A DNA stretch of 54,675 nucleotides from Clostridiales bacterium (GTDB lineage Bacteria; Bacillota; Clostridia; Oscillospirales; Oscillospiraceae), in assembly GCA_022772525.1 (NCBI GenBank), contig JALFAD010000012.1, positions 1 through 54,675 on the forward strand. The letters run 5' to 3'. Below, piece by piece: positions 6,319 through 15,163 of the stretch. Made by a program: the position numbers and the translations under genes. Below the pieces are notes generated by a model. It saw only the letters and a program-made list of their open reading frames with translations, was not told the origin of the DNA and ran no database searches. Numbering within the stretch: the first letter of the stretch is position 1; each line of letters begins with the position of its first letter.

Positions 6319-7449
6319 TTACCGCTTGAAGATACTGAAAATCTCGTCGATGTCGCTCATATCGGCAGGCTTGGTGGGCTGCTTGGAAGCAGCCACGGGG
6401 GTGTCGATGTCCTCTGGCACAAAGCTGGGCGCGGAGGGCTTGCTCTTGGGAGCGGTACCAGCGGCGGCTCTGGGCGCGAAGGAGGAAGTCTCAGGCTTCA
6501 TCTCAAAGCCGGTGGCAATAACAGTGACCCGCATCTCATCCTGGAAATCATCGGCAATGGTAGCGCCGAAGATGATGTTAGCCTCGGGATTGGCAGCCTC
6601 CTGTACGATGCCGGCAGCGGTCTCCACATCATCCAGAGTCATTTCGCTGGAACCGGTGACGTTCACCAGCACGCCGGTAGCGCCGTTGATGGAGGTCTCC
6701 AGCAGCGGGCTGGAAACGGCGGCGGTAGCGGCCTGCTCGGCCTTTTCCCTGCCGGAAGCGGTACCCACGCCCATGTGTGCCCTGCCCGCGTCCTTCATAA
6801 CCGCAGACACGTCCGCAAAGTCCAGATTGATAATGACATTCTTGCAGAAGCCAACCAGCTCGGAAATGGAGGTCACGGCCTGCTTCAGCACATCGTCCGC
6901 GATGCCGAAGGCGTTGGCAAAGGTGATCTTCTGATCGGTGACGTACTTCAGCCGGTCATTGGGAATGATAATCAGGGAATCCACCTTGCCGTTCAGATCG
7001 GCGATGCCCTGCTCGGCCTGCCGCATCCGGTTGGCGCCCTCGAACTTGAAGGGCTTGGTGACAACGCCAACGGTCAGAATGCCCGCCTCGTGGGCCAGAT
7101 CCGCCACGATGGGAGCCGCGCCGGTACCGGTGCCGCCGCCCATGCCGGCTGTGATGAACACCATGTCGGTGCCCTCCAGAGCCTTGGAGATGGCAGCCCG
7201 GGATTCCTCCGCGGACTTCTTGCCGATTTCCGGCTTGGAGCCTGCGCCCATGCCGCCGGTGAGCTTCTCACCGATCTGGAGCTTATTTTTGCAAACGGAT
7301 TTATTGAGATCCTGCTTATCGGTGTTCACGACTACGAAATCCACGCCGCCCACACCGGCATCGATCATCCGGTTGATAACGTTATTACCGGCGCCGCCTA
7401 CGCCGATGACCTTAATTTTTACCACGCGATCGGGCATATTCTCGGACAT
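6319..7449 (-). CDS. ftsZ: Cell division GTPase FtsZ
   Basis: The 376-residue tubulin homologue forms the Z-ring at mid-cell. Visible features are IKVIGVGGAGNNVINRMI at the N-terminus, the tubulin signature GMGGGTGTGAAP, the T7 region FANAFGIADD and the conserved C-terminal tail DIDEIFSIFKR, which binds partner proteins. The start at 7449 is chosen for AGGAGG 9 bases upstream; an in-frame ATG 22 codons earlier has poorer spacing. It is the last gene of the dcw cluster. ftsA, which often precedes ftsZ, is absent here. It has its own promoter at 7525-7553. Confidence 0.97.
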   Translation of the reverse strand: MSENMPDRVVKIKVIGVGGAGNNVINRMIDAGVGGVDFVVVNTDKQDLNKSVCKNKLQIGEKLTGGMGAGSKPEIGKKSAEESRAAISKALEGTDMVFITAGMGGGTGTGAAPIVADLAHEAGILTVGVVTKPFKFEGANRMRQAEQGIADLNGKVDSLIIIPNDRLKYVTDQKITFANAFGIADDVLKQAVTSISELVGFCKNVIINLDFADVSAVMKDAGRAHMGVGTASGREKAEQAATAAVSSPLLETSINGATGVLVNVTGSSEMTLDDVETAAGIVQEAANPEANIIFGATIADDFQDEMRVTVIATGFEMKPETSSFAPRAAAGTAPKSKPSAPSFVPEDIDTPVAASKQPTKPADMSDIDEIFSIFKR

Positions 7450-7524
7450 ATTACTCTTCCTCCTATGTATCTGTTCGCTGCTGCGGGGATTCCGCTTACG
7501 ACTATTTTTACTCATGCTCCCTCT

Positions 7525-7560
7525 ATTCTATCCTTAATTTTCTATTTGGTCAATAGAAAA
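7525..7560 (-). promoter_or_regulatory. ftsZ promoter with an overlapping palindrome
   Basis: On the minus strand TTGACC (7548-7553), a 17-base spacer and TAGAAT (7525-7530) form a good promoter in the 155-base gap between ftsQ and ftsZ. A 9-bp perfect inverted repeat, TTTTCTATT (7538-7546) and AATAGAAAA (7552-7560), is centred on the -35 box. That is the position of a repressor or activator site. Confidence 0.65.
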
Positions 7561-7604
7561 TGTGTTCGACGGAAAAAATATTTACAGAATTATTACATCT
7601 ATTC

Positions 7605-9014
7605 CTATGAGAACGGCGTATATCCCACCTGATTGGGCCAGATGGTAAAGCTGCAGTCCAGCACGCCGGACTGATATTCACTCATTTGGGCAATCACCGC
7701 GTTCATGCAGGCGATTTTGTGGTCAAGGCCGGAATTATCGCCCAGATTCACCTGATAGCGGGTGCCGTACCAGAGGATAATGTCGTCAATGCGGCTGACA
7801 TCCACGCTGGCGGCACTGCCTACGATGTCATTATTCTCCAGCGCCTTGAGAATCTGCAGGGCCGCGTCCAGCCTCTGAGCGCCGGTGGTGGTCACGGGAA
7901 CGGACGCGGGAACCGTCTCGCCCTGAGCCGCTGTCTCTGCGGTGGCATCCTCGGCGGCAGGCGCGCTTTCCAGCGCCACGCCCCGCTCATTTGGCACGGG
8001 ATCCTGCAGGGCCACGCCCAATACCTGGGTATGGTTGGAAACCTTGGCATTGTTGCCCTGCTCTACCACCCGTCCGTCGGAATTCATCAGCCACCACTGA
8101 CCGGTCTGATCCTTGATGGCGTAGACCACGTCATCTTCTTCAATGATAATATTGACCGTATCCGGCAACTTTATACCGAATCGAACCTTCCGGACATAAG
8201 GGCAGTTGGCCCGGATCAGGGCGGCAGCCCGGGCGTGGCTGAAGGTCAGAAGATTATCGCCCTTGCTGATACCGCAGACCTCGGTGATGGAGCTTTCGCT
8301 GTACACCTCCGCGCCGGACACATAAATGTGACCGACCTTAAAGAACACCGACAGTCCAATGACCAGCGCCAGCACCACAGCGGTAACCGTGACCAGCTGA
8401 ATGACCAGCCGGTTGCGGTTGAAGGCGGCAGGCTGGGTGTAGATGACTGCGGGGGCAGGCTGCCTGGGGCGGTTCTTCTTTGTTTTCTTCCGCTTCTCCG
8501 CGCTTTTTTTCGCCGACTGCTCGATGCTGTCCATCAGGGCAACCACGGCAGACTTCTTTTTGGGTTTGCTCCTGCCGTAGGCACGCTTTTTGCTGGAAAT
8601 ATCGTCGGGATCCGCAGTCGGGCGGCGCTTTCCGGTATCCTTGCGGAGCGGCCTTTTTTCCTCCGCCCGCTTCCGGGGCGCGGAAGCTTTCTGTGCCGGA
8701 CGTCTGGGCTTTTCAGCGGTTTCTCTCGGGCGCTTGGGTCTTTCGGCATTCTCTGCCGGACGTTTCTGTCTTTCCGCATTCTCTGCCGGACGTTTCGGCC
8801 TTTCCGCATTCTCTGCCGGCGGCTGACGGCGCTCCTGCGCGGGACGTGCATGGCGCTGCTCGTCTGAGGCGGGTTTTTCCCGCCGTTCGCCTGCCGGACG
8901 GGCAGGCCGCTGGGCAGCCTTCTCTCCCTCGGAACGGGTGCGCTTGGGAATCCCCTCTGCTGACGGCGGGCGGCGGTTCGGCGTCTCCTGCCGCGGCTTT
9001 TGTGTTGTATCCAT
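7605..9014 (-). CDS. ftsQ: Division protein FtsQ/DivIB with a long basic N-terminal tail
   Basis: The 469-residue protein has three parts. Residues 1-200 are a disordered Arg/Lys/Pro/Ala-rich cytoplasmic tail with three near-identical AENAERxKRP decapeptides (67-96) and a diverged fourth. Residues 203-225 form one membrane helix (LVIQLVTVTAVVLALVIG). From about 226 comes an outward POTRA domain (VGHIYVSGAEVYSESSITEV ... VRFGIKLPDTVNIIIEE), followed by the FtsQ beta domain. The family links FtsL/DivIC to the septal synthase. The tail is far longer than usual for DivIB. It lies 13 bases after murG, within the dcw operon. A downstream linker rich in Ala/Glu (APAAEDATAETAAQGE) sits inside the extracellular domain. 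Confidence 0.88.
   Translation of the reverse strand: MDTTQKPRQETPNRRPPSAEGIPKRTRSEGEKAAQRPARPAGERREKPASDEQRHARPAQERRQPPAENAERPKRPAENAERQKRPAENAERPKRPRETAEKPRRPAQKASAPRKRAEEKRPLRKDTGKRRPTADPDDISSKKRAYGRSKPKKKSAVVALMDSIEQSAKKSAEKRKKTKKNRPRQPAPAVIYTQPAAFNRNRLVIQLVTVTAVVLALVIGLSVFFKVGHIYVSGAEVYSESSITEVCGISKGDNLLTFSHARAAALIRANCPYVRKVRFGIKLPDTVNIIIEEDDVVYAIKDQTGQWWLMNSDGRVVEQGNNAKVSNHTQVLGVALQDPVPNERGVALESAPAAEDATAETAAQGETVPASVPVTTTGAQRLDAALQILKALENNDIVGSAASVDVSRIDDIILWYGTRYQVNLGDNSGLDHKIACMNAVIAQMSEYQSGVLDCSFTIWPNQVGYTPFS
8697..8816 (-). repeat. In-frame 30-bp tandem repeat in ftsQ
   Basis: Three close copies and one diverged copy of a 30-bp unit encode AENAERPKRP, AENAERQKRP, AENAERPKRP and RETAEKPRRP. 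The period is a multiple of three, so copy-number change would not shift the frame. Confidence 0.85.
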
Positions 9015-9027
9015 AAGTTTCCTCCGA

Positions 9028-10149
9028 TTACCGCCTGGTCAGTTCCTCCACGATGGCGCAGATGCGATCCGTGGCGTCCAGCTTCATCTGGGCGTGGAGC
9101 TTCCGGGACATCTCTGCCCGGCGGGCGTCATCCGCCAGCAGCTGTCTGATCAGGCTGTACAGCTTCTCAGGGGTGCAGTCCTTTTCCAGCAGCACCACCG
9201 CGCCGCCGCCCGCTTCCAGCACCCGAGCGTTCTTCTCCTGATGGTTGTTGGTCACATTAGGAGAAGGAATAAGAATGCAGGGCGTTCCGGCGGCGGCAAT
9301 TTCATTGCAGGTTGCGCTGCCCGCTCTGCCGATGACCACATCCGCTGCGGTCAGCACATTGGGCATATCGTAAATATACTCCCGGATGTCCAGCGCGGAA
9401 CAGTTTTCATAATCTACCCCGTTTTCCTTCACCCGCTTGGGCATCCATTCTCTGCCGAAGCTGCCTGTGGCGTGAATGTGGTGGAAGGGGAAGCCGTCGG
9501 CCTGCTCCAGCGGCATCATATCCGCAATGGTTTCGTTCATCACCTTGGCCCCTTGAGAGCCGAAAGCGGAAACCACCACCTGTCCGGATAAGCCCAGAGT
9601 CTGACGGGCCTGCTCTCTGGTGGTGAACAGGAACTCCTTGCGCACCGGCATTCCAACCACTTCCACCTTTTCCGGGTGCTTGTAGTACTGGGCGCTTTCT
9701 TCAAAAGCCACCAGCACCCGGGTGGCCCGGCTGGCTGCCAGCTTGGTGGTCACACCGGGAACCGCGTTGCTCTCGTGGACACAGGTAGGGATGCCCATGG
9801 ACTGTGCGGCGTACAGCGCCGGGAAGCTGGCATAGCCGCCGGTGCCGATGACCGCGTCAGGTCGGAAGTCCCGGATGATTTTCCTGCACTGGCCCACCGC
9901 GCCCAGAACGCACTTCACGGCGTGGATGTTCTGTTTCAGGCCCGCCAGATTCAGCTTCCGGCTCAGGCCGGAGCCGGGCAGGCATTTCACCTCGTAGCCA
10001 GCCTGAGGCACTAATCTTTCCTCCATGTGGCCTTCCGCGCCGATGAAGAGAATTTTGGAGTCCGGGTATTTCTCCCGCAGCTGGTTCGCCACGGCGATGG
10101 CCGGGTTAATATGGCCCGCGGTGCCGCCGCAGGTAAAAATCAGGTTCAT
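9028..10149 (-). CDS. murG: UDP-GlcNAc:lipid I transferase MurG
   Basis: The 373-residue GT28 glycosyltransferase adds GlcNAc to lipid I to make lipid II on the inner face of the membrane. The N-terminal nucleotide-fold loop FTCGGTAGHINPAIAVA, VIGTGGYASFPALYAA with HESNAVPGVT, and the C-terminal donor site VIGRAGSATCNEIAAAGTP with NHQEKNA are all present. The length is normal. Its start overlaps the ftsW stop by 4 bases, so flippase and polymerase genes are coupled to precursor synthesis. murB, which often follows murG in Firmicutes, is not here. Confidence 0.96.
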   Translation of the reverse strand: MNLIFTCGGTAGHINPAIAVANQLREKYPDSKILFIGAEGHMEERLVPQAGYEVKCLPGSGLSRKLNLAGLKQNIHAVKCVLGAVGQCRKIIRDFRPDAVIGTGGYASFPALYAAQSMGIPTCVHESNAVPGVTTKLAASRATRVLVAFEESAQYYKHPEKVEVVGMPVRKEFLFTTREQARQTLGLSGQVVVSAFGSQGAKVMNETIADMMPLEQADGFPFHHIHATGSFGREWMPKRVKENGVDYENCSALDIREYIYDMPNVLTAADVVIGRAGSATCNEIAAAGTPCILIPSPNVTNNHQEKNARVLEAGGGAVVLLEKDCTPEKLYSLIRQLLADDARRAEMSRKLHAQMKLDATDRICAIVEELTRR

Positions 10150-11312
10150 AGGGGTTCCTCCTGAAGCTTTCTATGGTTTCTGTATCGGGATATTTGTAAA
10201 ACGATTCCCATTTCTCCCAAATTCACCGCCAGCGCCGTGCCGCCGTAGGAAAAGAACGGCAGGGAAATACCGGTAGAGGGAAGCAGGTTCGTGACGACGC
10301 AAAGGTTCAGAATGGTCTGGACAGCAATCAGCGTCACAAGGCCGGAGGCCAGAACGGTGGAGAACCGGTCGGCAGCGTGCAGGGCAATCCAGTAGCCCCG
10401 CAGAATGGTCACGGCGAACAGCGCAATAACTGCCAGCGCCCCCACCAGACCCAGCTCCTCGCAGCAGATGGCGAAGATATAGTCGTTATACTGAAAGGGC
10501 AGGTACAGATATTTCTGCCGGGACTTGCCGAAGCCAAGCCCGAACAGCCCTCCGGAGCCGATGGCGTAGAGGGACTGCAAAATCTGATAGCCCGTGTCTC
10601 CCGGATCCTGCTCCGGATGCAGCCACGCCGAGACCCGGTCGCCGGCATAGCCCATGAATTGGATATAAATCAGCACAAACACCGCTGCCGCTGCGGCGCC
10701 GGTTAGCAGCCACTTGGGACTGGTGCCCGCCACAAACATCATCACCACCGCCACCATGCCCATGAGCATAATGGCGGACAGGTGCTTTTCCAGCGCCAAC
10801 GGGAGGAGAATTCCCATCAGCGCCCCGCCGAAGCCCAGCACACCGTAGCGGAACTGCCTCGCGTCCTGCCCGTACCGGCGGGTCAGCCGGGCAAACAGGA
10901 GAATCATGGTGAATTTCGCCACCTCAGAGGGCTGAAACTGGATGCCCGCAAGGTTAATCCAGCGTTTCGCCCCGTTGACCTCCTGCCCGATGACCAGCAC
11001 AGACAAAAGGAGCACAATGCTGACGCCGTACAGAGGCCAAGCCAGCCGGTACCAGAATTTCACTGGAATCCGGCTGAAAAAGAACATGGCTGCCAGCCCG
11101 ATGAGGGCGCAGGCACCCTGCTTTTGCAGGTATTTTGTAGAAATGGCATAGCCGGTGTCGTACTCGCTCTGGGCGTAGCTGGCAGAATACAGCATGGTCA
11201 GCCCCACCGTCAGCAGAAGCAGCACCAGAAGCAAAAAGGGGTAGTCCACCGCATCTTCCCTCCGCCCGAATAACAGGCGGCGTTCCTCTTTGGCATGGAG
11301 AGCCTTCCCCAT
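10146..11312 (-). CDS. ftsW: SEDS peptidoglycan polymerase FtsW/SpoVE type
   Basis: The 388-residue membrane protein has about ten hydrophobic segments and the SEDS signatures GAKRWINLAGIQFQPSEVAK, ALEKHLSAIML, YQILQSLYAIGSGGLFGLGF and LPSTGISLPFFSYGGTAL. It polymerises glycan strands at the septum together with the cluster's class B transpeptidase. The start at 11312 is preferred over an upstream TTG because GGAGG sits 7 bases away. It follows mraY by 21 bases; the usual murD between mraY and ftsW is missing. Confidence 0.93.
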   Translation of the reverse strand: MGKALHAKEERRLLFGRREDAVDYPFLLLVLLLLTVGLTMLYSASYAQSEYDTGYAISTKYLQKQGACALIGLAAMFFFSRIPVKFWYRLAWPLYGVSIVLLLSVLVIGQEVNGAKRWINLAGIQFQPSEVAKFTMILLFARLTRRYGQDARQFRYGVLGFGGALMGILLPLALEKHLSAIMLMGMVAVVMMFVAGTSPKWLLTGAAAAAVFVLIYIQFMGYAGDRVSAWLHPEQDPGDTGYQILQSLYAIGSGGLFGLGFGKSRQKYLYLPFQYNDYIFAICCEELGLVGALAVIALFAVTILRGYWIALHAADRFSTVLASGLVTLIAVQTILNLCVVTNLLPSTGISLPFFSYGGTALAVNLGEMGIVLQISRYRNHRKLQEEPL

Positions 11313-11333
11313 TGCCAAACCTCCAATCAGGGG

Positions 11334-12311
11334 TTATCCGACCAGACCGGAAATGCCGAACCAGGCCAGAATGCACATGATTGCGGACACACCGGCAAAG
11401 CTGAGAACAATTTTCTCTTCCTTCCAGCCGCACATCTCAAAGTGGTGGTGGATGGGCGCCATCTTGAACAGGCGTTTGCCGTGGGTCAGCTTGAAGTAGG
11501 TAATCTGCAAAATGTCCGACATGGTCTCGCAGATATAGACAAAGCCCACCAGAATCAGAATCAGGGGCATTTCCAGCGCGAAGGCCATGGCGCAGACCAC
11601 GCCGCCAAGGAACAGGGAGCCGGTGTCGCCCATGAACACCTTGGCTGGGTGCCAGTTGTAGGTCAGGTAGGCAAGCAATCCGCCAACCAGAGAGGCCGGC
11701 AGCAGGGCCAGATCGTATTTGCCCAGCGCAATGGATGCCGCCGTGAAGAACACCATCACCGGAAGCGTCACCGAGCTGGACAGGCCGTCCACGCCGTCGG
11801 TCAGGTTCACCGAGTTGACGCAGCCCACCATGACGAACATGGCGAAGAAAATGTAGACGATGGGATGCAGATAGAAGGTTTTATTCCAGAAGGGGATGTA
11901 CAGGTGGGTGTCCATGGCCCCGGCCTTATACATGGCGTACAGGAACACGGCGGACACCGCCATCTGAAGCATGGCCTTCTGCGCCGAGGTCAGGCCCAGA
12001 TTCCGGTGGTGGCGAACCTTGGTAAAATCGTCCAGAAAGCCGATGAAGCCAAAGCACAGGGCCAGTGCCAGCACAAAGAACACGGAATAATCCGTCATGG
12101 AAGGCAGATTGCCCACAAGGCACAGGATGGACGCGAAAATAAACATCAGGCCACCCATAATGGGAGTACCGGTCTTATTGTTGTGCCAGGTGGGGCCGAT
12201 CTCCCGGATGGAGGCGCCGGCCTTCAGAGCATGGAGCACCGGCAGCAGAAAGTGGCCCAGTGCCCAGCTTAGGGCGCAGCCCACCACGCCGGTAATCAGA
12301 ACACGTGTCAT
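11334..12311 (-). CDS. mraY: Phospho-MurNAc-pentapeptide translocase MraY
   Basis: The 325-residue, multi-helix enzyme moves phospho-MurNAc-pentapeptide onto undecaprenyl phosphate to make lipid I. Motifs seen: TGTPIMGGLMF near the N-terminus, GFLDDFTKVRHHRNLGL with the catalytic Asp pair, NLTDGVDGLSSS, FMGDTGSLFLGG, and APIHHHFEMCGWKEEKIV near the C-terminus. Length is normal. It lies 16 bases after murF. Confidence 0.96.
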   Translation of the reverse strand: MTRVLITGVVGCALSWALGHFLLPVLHALKAGASIREIGPTWHNNKTGTPIMGGLMFIFASILCLVGNLPSMTDYSVFFVLALALCFGFIGFLDDFTKVRHHRNLGLTSAQKAMLQMAVSAVFLYAMYKAGAMDTHLYIPFWNKTFYLHPIVYIFFAMFVMVGCVNSVNLTDGVDGLSSSVTLPVMVFFTAASIALGKYDLALLPASLVGGLLAYLTYNWHPAKVFMGDTGSLFLGGVVCAMAFALEMPLILILVGFVYICETMSDILQITYFKLTHGKRLFKMAPIHHHFEMCGWKEEKIVLSFAGVSAIMCILAWFGISGLVG

Positions 12312-12327
12312 ATTGAATATCCTCCGT

Positions 12328-13686
12328 TTATTTCTCTTCTTTCAGAAATGCTTTCAGTACCTTTTCCAGATGCATTCCATGGCTCCCCTTGAACAGGATC
12401 ACATCCCCGGGCTTCACTGCCCGCCGCAGGGCGGTAACCAGCTCCTCCCGGCTTTCAAAGGCCCGGCCCATATTTTCCGGCATACCGCCGGTAATGGTGC
12501 CGTCCAGCACCCGTCCGGCGTGGGGGCCGAAGGCGAATACCATGTCCGCCTTTTCCGCCGCAATCCGTCCAATCTTATAGTGCTCTGCCTGGGCGCAGTC
12601 CCCCAGCTCCAGCATATCCCCCAGCACGGCGATGTGCCGTCCGGGACGGTTGCCCAGCACGTTCAGCGCCGCCGCCATGGACTCGGGGCCGGCGTTGTAG
12701 CAGTCGTTGATGATGGTGCAGCCCTTTGCCTCGAAAATCTCCTGCCGGCCGGACATATTCTGAAAAGCGTCCAGCTGCTGCCGGATTTTGTCCGGGTGAA
12801 CCCCCAGCTTCAGGCCCACGGTCACCGCTGCCAACGCGTCCGCCACATAGTGCTCGCCCTCCAGCTTCATTTCCACCGGGAAGGTAAGGCGTCCGGCTTC
12901 CACGGTAAAGCGGAGCACACCGTCTTTCTGTCCGATGTCCTGCGCCCGGACATCACAGCCCTCGCTTGCGCCGAAATAGGTGATGCGCTGCTTGGGGGTC
13001 ACATCCAGACACCGCAGCATGGTATCGTCGCCGTTGAGCAGCAGCATGCCCTGTGGCGTCATGCCCTCAAGGATCTCAAACTTCGCCTGCCGGATGCCCT
13101 GCTGGGTACCCAGATATTCAATATGGGCCGTACCGATGTTGATGATCACCGCCACATCCGGGTGGGCGATACAGGACAGGTAGGCGATCTCCCGGAAGTG
13201 GTTCATGCCCATTTCCAGCACCGCCACCTCCGTGTCCCCCGGCATATCCAGAATCGCCATAGGCATTCCGATGTCGTTATTGTGGTTGGCAGGGGTTCTG
13301 CTGACCCGGAAGGTGCCGGAAAGCACCGCGGCGATCATTTCCTTGGTAGTGCTCTTGCCTACGGAACCGGTAACCGCCACCACCTTCGCGCCGATTCGTT
13401 TCAGCGTCTCCCGGGCAATATCGCCCAAGGCGGTGCGGGGGTCCCTGGTGATGATGGCGGGGTAGTCCCCCACCCTCCGGCTGCAAAGCACTGCCGCCGC
13501 GCCCCGCTCCATAGCGGCGGGGATGTAGTCATGTCCATCCCGGATGCCCTGAAGGGCGATGAACAGCTGTCCCGGCTGAAGGCTTCGGGTGTCGTTCCCC
13601 GCGCCGTCAAAAACCACGTCCGCGTATTTCTCTTCCACCGTTCCGCCGCACCACTGGGCGGCGTCCCGAAGTGTAATTCTTGCCAT
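12328..13686 (-). CDS. murF: UDP-MurNAc-tripeptide:D-Ala-D-Ala ligase MurF
   Basis: The 452-residue Mur ligase adds D-Ala-D-Ala to complete the pentapeptide precursor. An N-terminal substrate domain (DTRSLQPGQLFIALQG, DGHDYIPAAMERGA) is followed by the ATP loop VAVTGSVGKSTTKEMIAA. After it come SRTPANHNNDIGMP, EMGMNHFREI and, in the C-terminal domain, NDCYNAGPESM and VLGDMLELG. The start is 1 base past the murE stop, with the ribosome site (TGAGGATG) lying in the murE 3' end. Confidence 0.96.
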   Translation of the reverse strand: MARITLRDAAQWCGGTVEEKYADVVFDGAGNDTRSLQPGQLFIALQGIRDGHDYIPAAMERGAAAVLCSRRVGDYPAIITRDPRTALGDIARETLKRIGAKVVAVTGSVGKSTTKEMIAAVLSGTFRVSRTPANHNNDIGMPMAILDMPGDTEVAVLEMGMNHFREIAYLSCIAHPDVAVIINIGTAHIEYLGTQQGIRQAKFEILEGMTPQGMLLLNGDDTMLRCLDVTPKQRITYFGASEGCDVRAQDIGQKDGVLRFTVEAGRLTFPVEMKLEGEHYVADALAAVTVGLKLGVHPDKIRQQLDAFQNMSGRQEIFEAKGCTIINDCYNAGPESMAAALNVLGNRPGRHIAVLGDMLELGDCAQAEHYKIGRIAAEKADMVFAFGPHAGRVLDGTITGGMPENMGRAFESREELVTALRRAVKPGDVILFKGSHGMHLEKVLKAFLKEEK

Positions 13687-13687
13687 A

Positions 13688-15139
13688 TTACATCCTCAAT
13701 TCCTTCAAGTGGGCAGCAACTTCCTCCCGCTCGTCCAGATGGTGCTTCTGTCCGCCGATGTCCTGATAGGTTTCGTGTCCCTTGCCCGCAAGGACAATTA
13801 TATCATTTTTTTCCGCAATGTCCATAGCGTATCTGATGGCCTTGCGGCGGTCTTCTATAACAATATATTCCCCATATTCCGGTTTTACCCCTTTCAGGAT
13901 GTCCTCAATGATTGCCATGGGGGGTTCCGTGCGGGGATTGTCGGAGGTGATAACGGCGATATCCGACAGCTCCACGCCGATTTTTCCCATAATGGGGCGC
14001 TTCATGGGGTCCCGGTCGCCGCCGCAGCCGAATACGGAAATCAGGCGGCCCTTGCAGAAATCCCGGACGGAGCGCAGAACATTTTCCAGTCCATCAGGGG
14101 TATGGGCGTAGTCGATGAGCACGCTGTAGGGCGTTCCCGGGGTGGGAACCACCTCGACACGGCCCTTGACGCCCTCCGCGGTTTTCAGGGCTTCCGCGCA
14201 AGTCTTCAGAGAAATGCCCAGCTGATGGGCAACCCCCAGCACCGTCAGAGCATTGTACACCGTGAACCGGCCGGGAATGGGCAGGGTTACCTGCGCCCGC
14301 TCGTCTTCATACACCGCCGTAAAGGAAATGCCCTCGGCGTGCAGCTCCACGTTTTCCGCGTGCAGGCCTTCTTTTGTGGTTACAGAGGTGGTAAGCACCG
14401 GGCAGGCAGCGGCGGACAGAATGCGGCCCGCGTAGCTGTCATCGGCATTGACAACAGCCTTGTCGCAGCGGCGGAACAGCTCGGCTTTCGCGTCGCAGTA
14501 GGCATCCATGGTTTTGTGAAAGTCCAGATGGTCCTCCGTCAGGTTGGTAAAGGCGGCAACATCAAAGTGAATGCCGCCCACACGCTCCAGTGTCAAGGCA
14601 TGGCTGGAAACCTCCATCACCACATGGGTGCAGCCGCCCTCCCGCATCCGGGCAAACAGGGCCTGCAAGTCGAGGCTTTCCGGGGTGGTGCGCTCGGTGG
14701 GAATCACTTCCTGGCCGATCATGTTCGCCATGGTGCCGACCAGCCCCACCTTAGCCCCCAGCGTCTTTTCCAGCACCTGCTTGAGAAGCAGGGTCGAAGA
14801 GGTCTTGCCGTTGGTGCCGGTAATGCCGATCATGGTCATGGAAGCGGCCGGATTGCCGTAGAAATTACAGCCCAGCAGGGCCAGCGCCAGCCGGTCGGAT
14901 TCCACCAGAATATAAGGAATGTCGTTTTCCGGCTTTTTCGCGGTGACCACCGCCACAGCGCCTTTCTGAAGCGCCATGGGAATAAAGCGGTTGCCGTCGG
15001 CGGCAAAGCCGGACACCGCCACGAACAGGCAGCCCGGCTCCGCCTTCCGGGAGTCATAACAAATTGCGGTAATATCCCGCTCCAAATCTGCCGTGCACGC
15101 CAGAACCGGAATGTCCTTCAATAATTCTCTCAGCTTCAT
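13688..15139 (-). CDS. murE: UDP-MurNAc-L-Ala-D-Glu:meso-DAP ligase MurE
   Basis: The 483-residue Mur ligase carries the P-loop GITGTNGKTSSTLLL, the carbamylated-lysine region TNLTEDHLDFHKTMDAYCDAK, and IDYAHTPDGLENVL. The residue-3 specificity motif is DNPR (in ITSDNPRTEPP), diagnostic of meso-diaminopimelate rather than lysine. The organism should therefore have DAP-type peptidoglycan. It lies 24 bases after the transpeptidase gene. Confidence 0.96.
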   Translation of the reverse strand: MKLRELLKDIPVLACTADLERDITAICYDSRKAEPGCLFVAVSGFAADGNRFIPMALQKGAVAVVTAKKPENDIPYILVESDRLALALLGCNFYGNPAASMTMIGITGTNGKTSSTLLLKQVLEKTLGAKVGLVGTMANMIGQEVIPTERTTPESLDLQALFARMREGGCTHVVMEVSSHALTLERVGGIHFDVAAFTNLTEDHLDFHKTMDAYCDAKAELFRRCDKAVVNADDSYAGRILSAAACPVLTTSVTTKEGLHAENVELHAEGISFTAVYEDERAQVTLPIPGRFTVYNALTVLGVAHQLGISLKTCAEALKTAEGVKGRVEVVPTPGTPYSVLIDYAHTPDGLENVLRSVRDFCKGRLISVFGCGGDRDPMKRPIMGKIGVELSDIAVITSDNPRTEPPMAIIEDILKGVKPEYGEYIVIEDRRKAIRYAMDIAEKNDIIVLAGKGHETYQDIGGQKHHLDEREEVAAHLKELRM

Positions 15140-15163
15140 ATTCTCATCCTCCCCGGCCCGGTT

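Noticed and set aside
7450..7515. An upstream ATG adding 22 residues to FtsZ
   Set aside because: Its spacing to the purine stretch is too short, while the chosen start has AGGAGG at a good distance and matches the family N-terminus.
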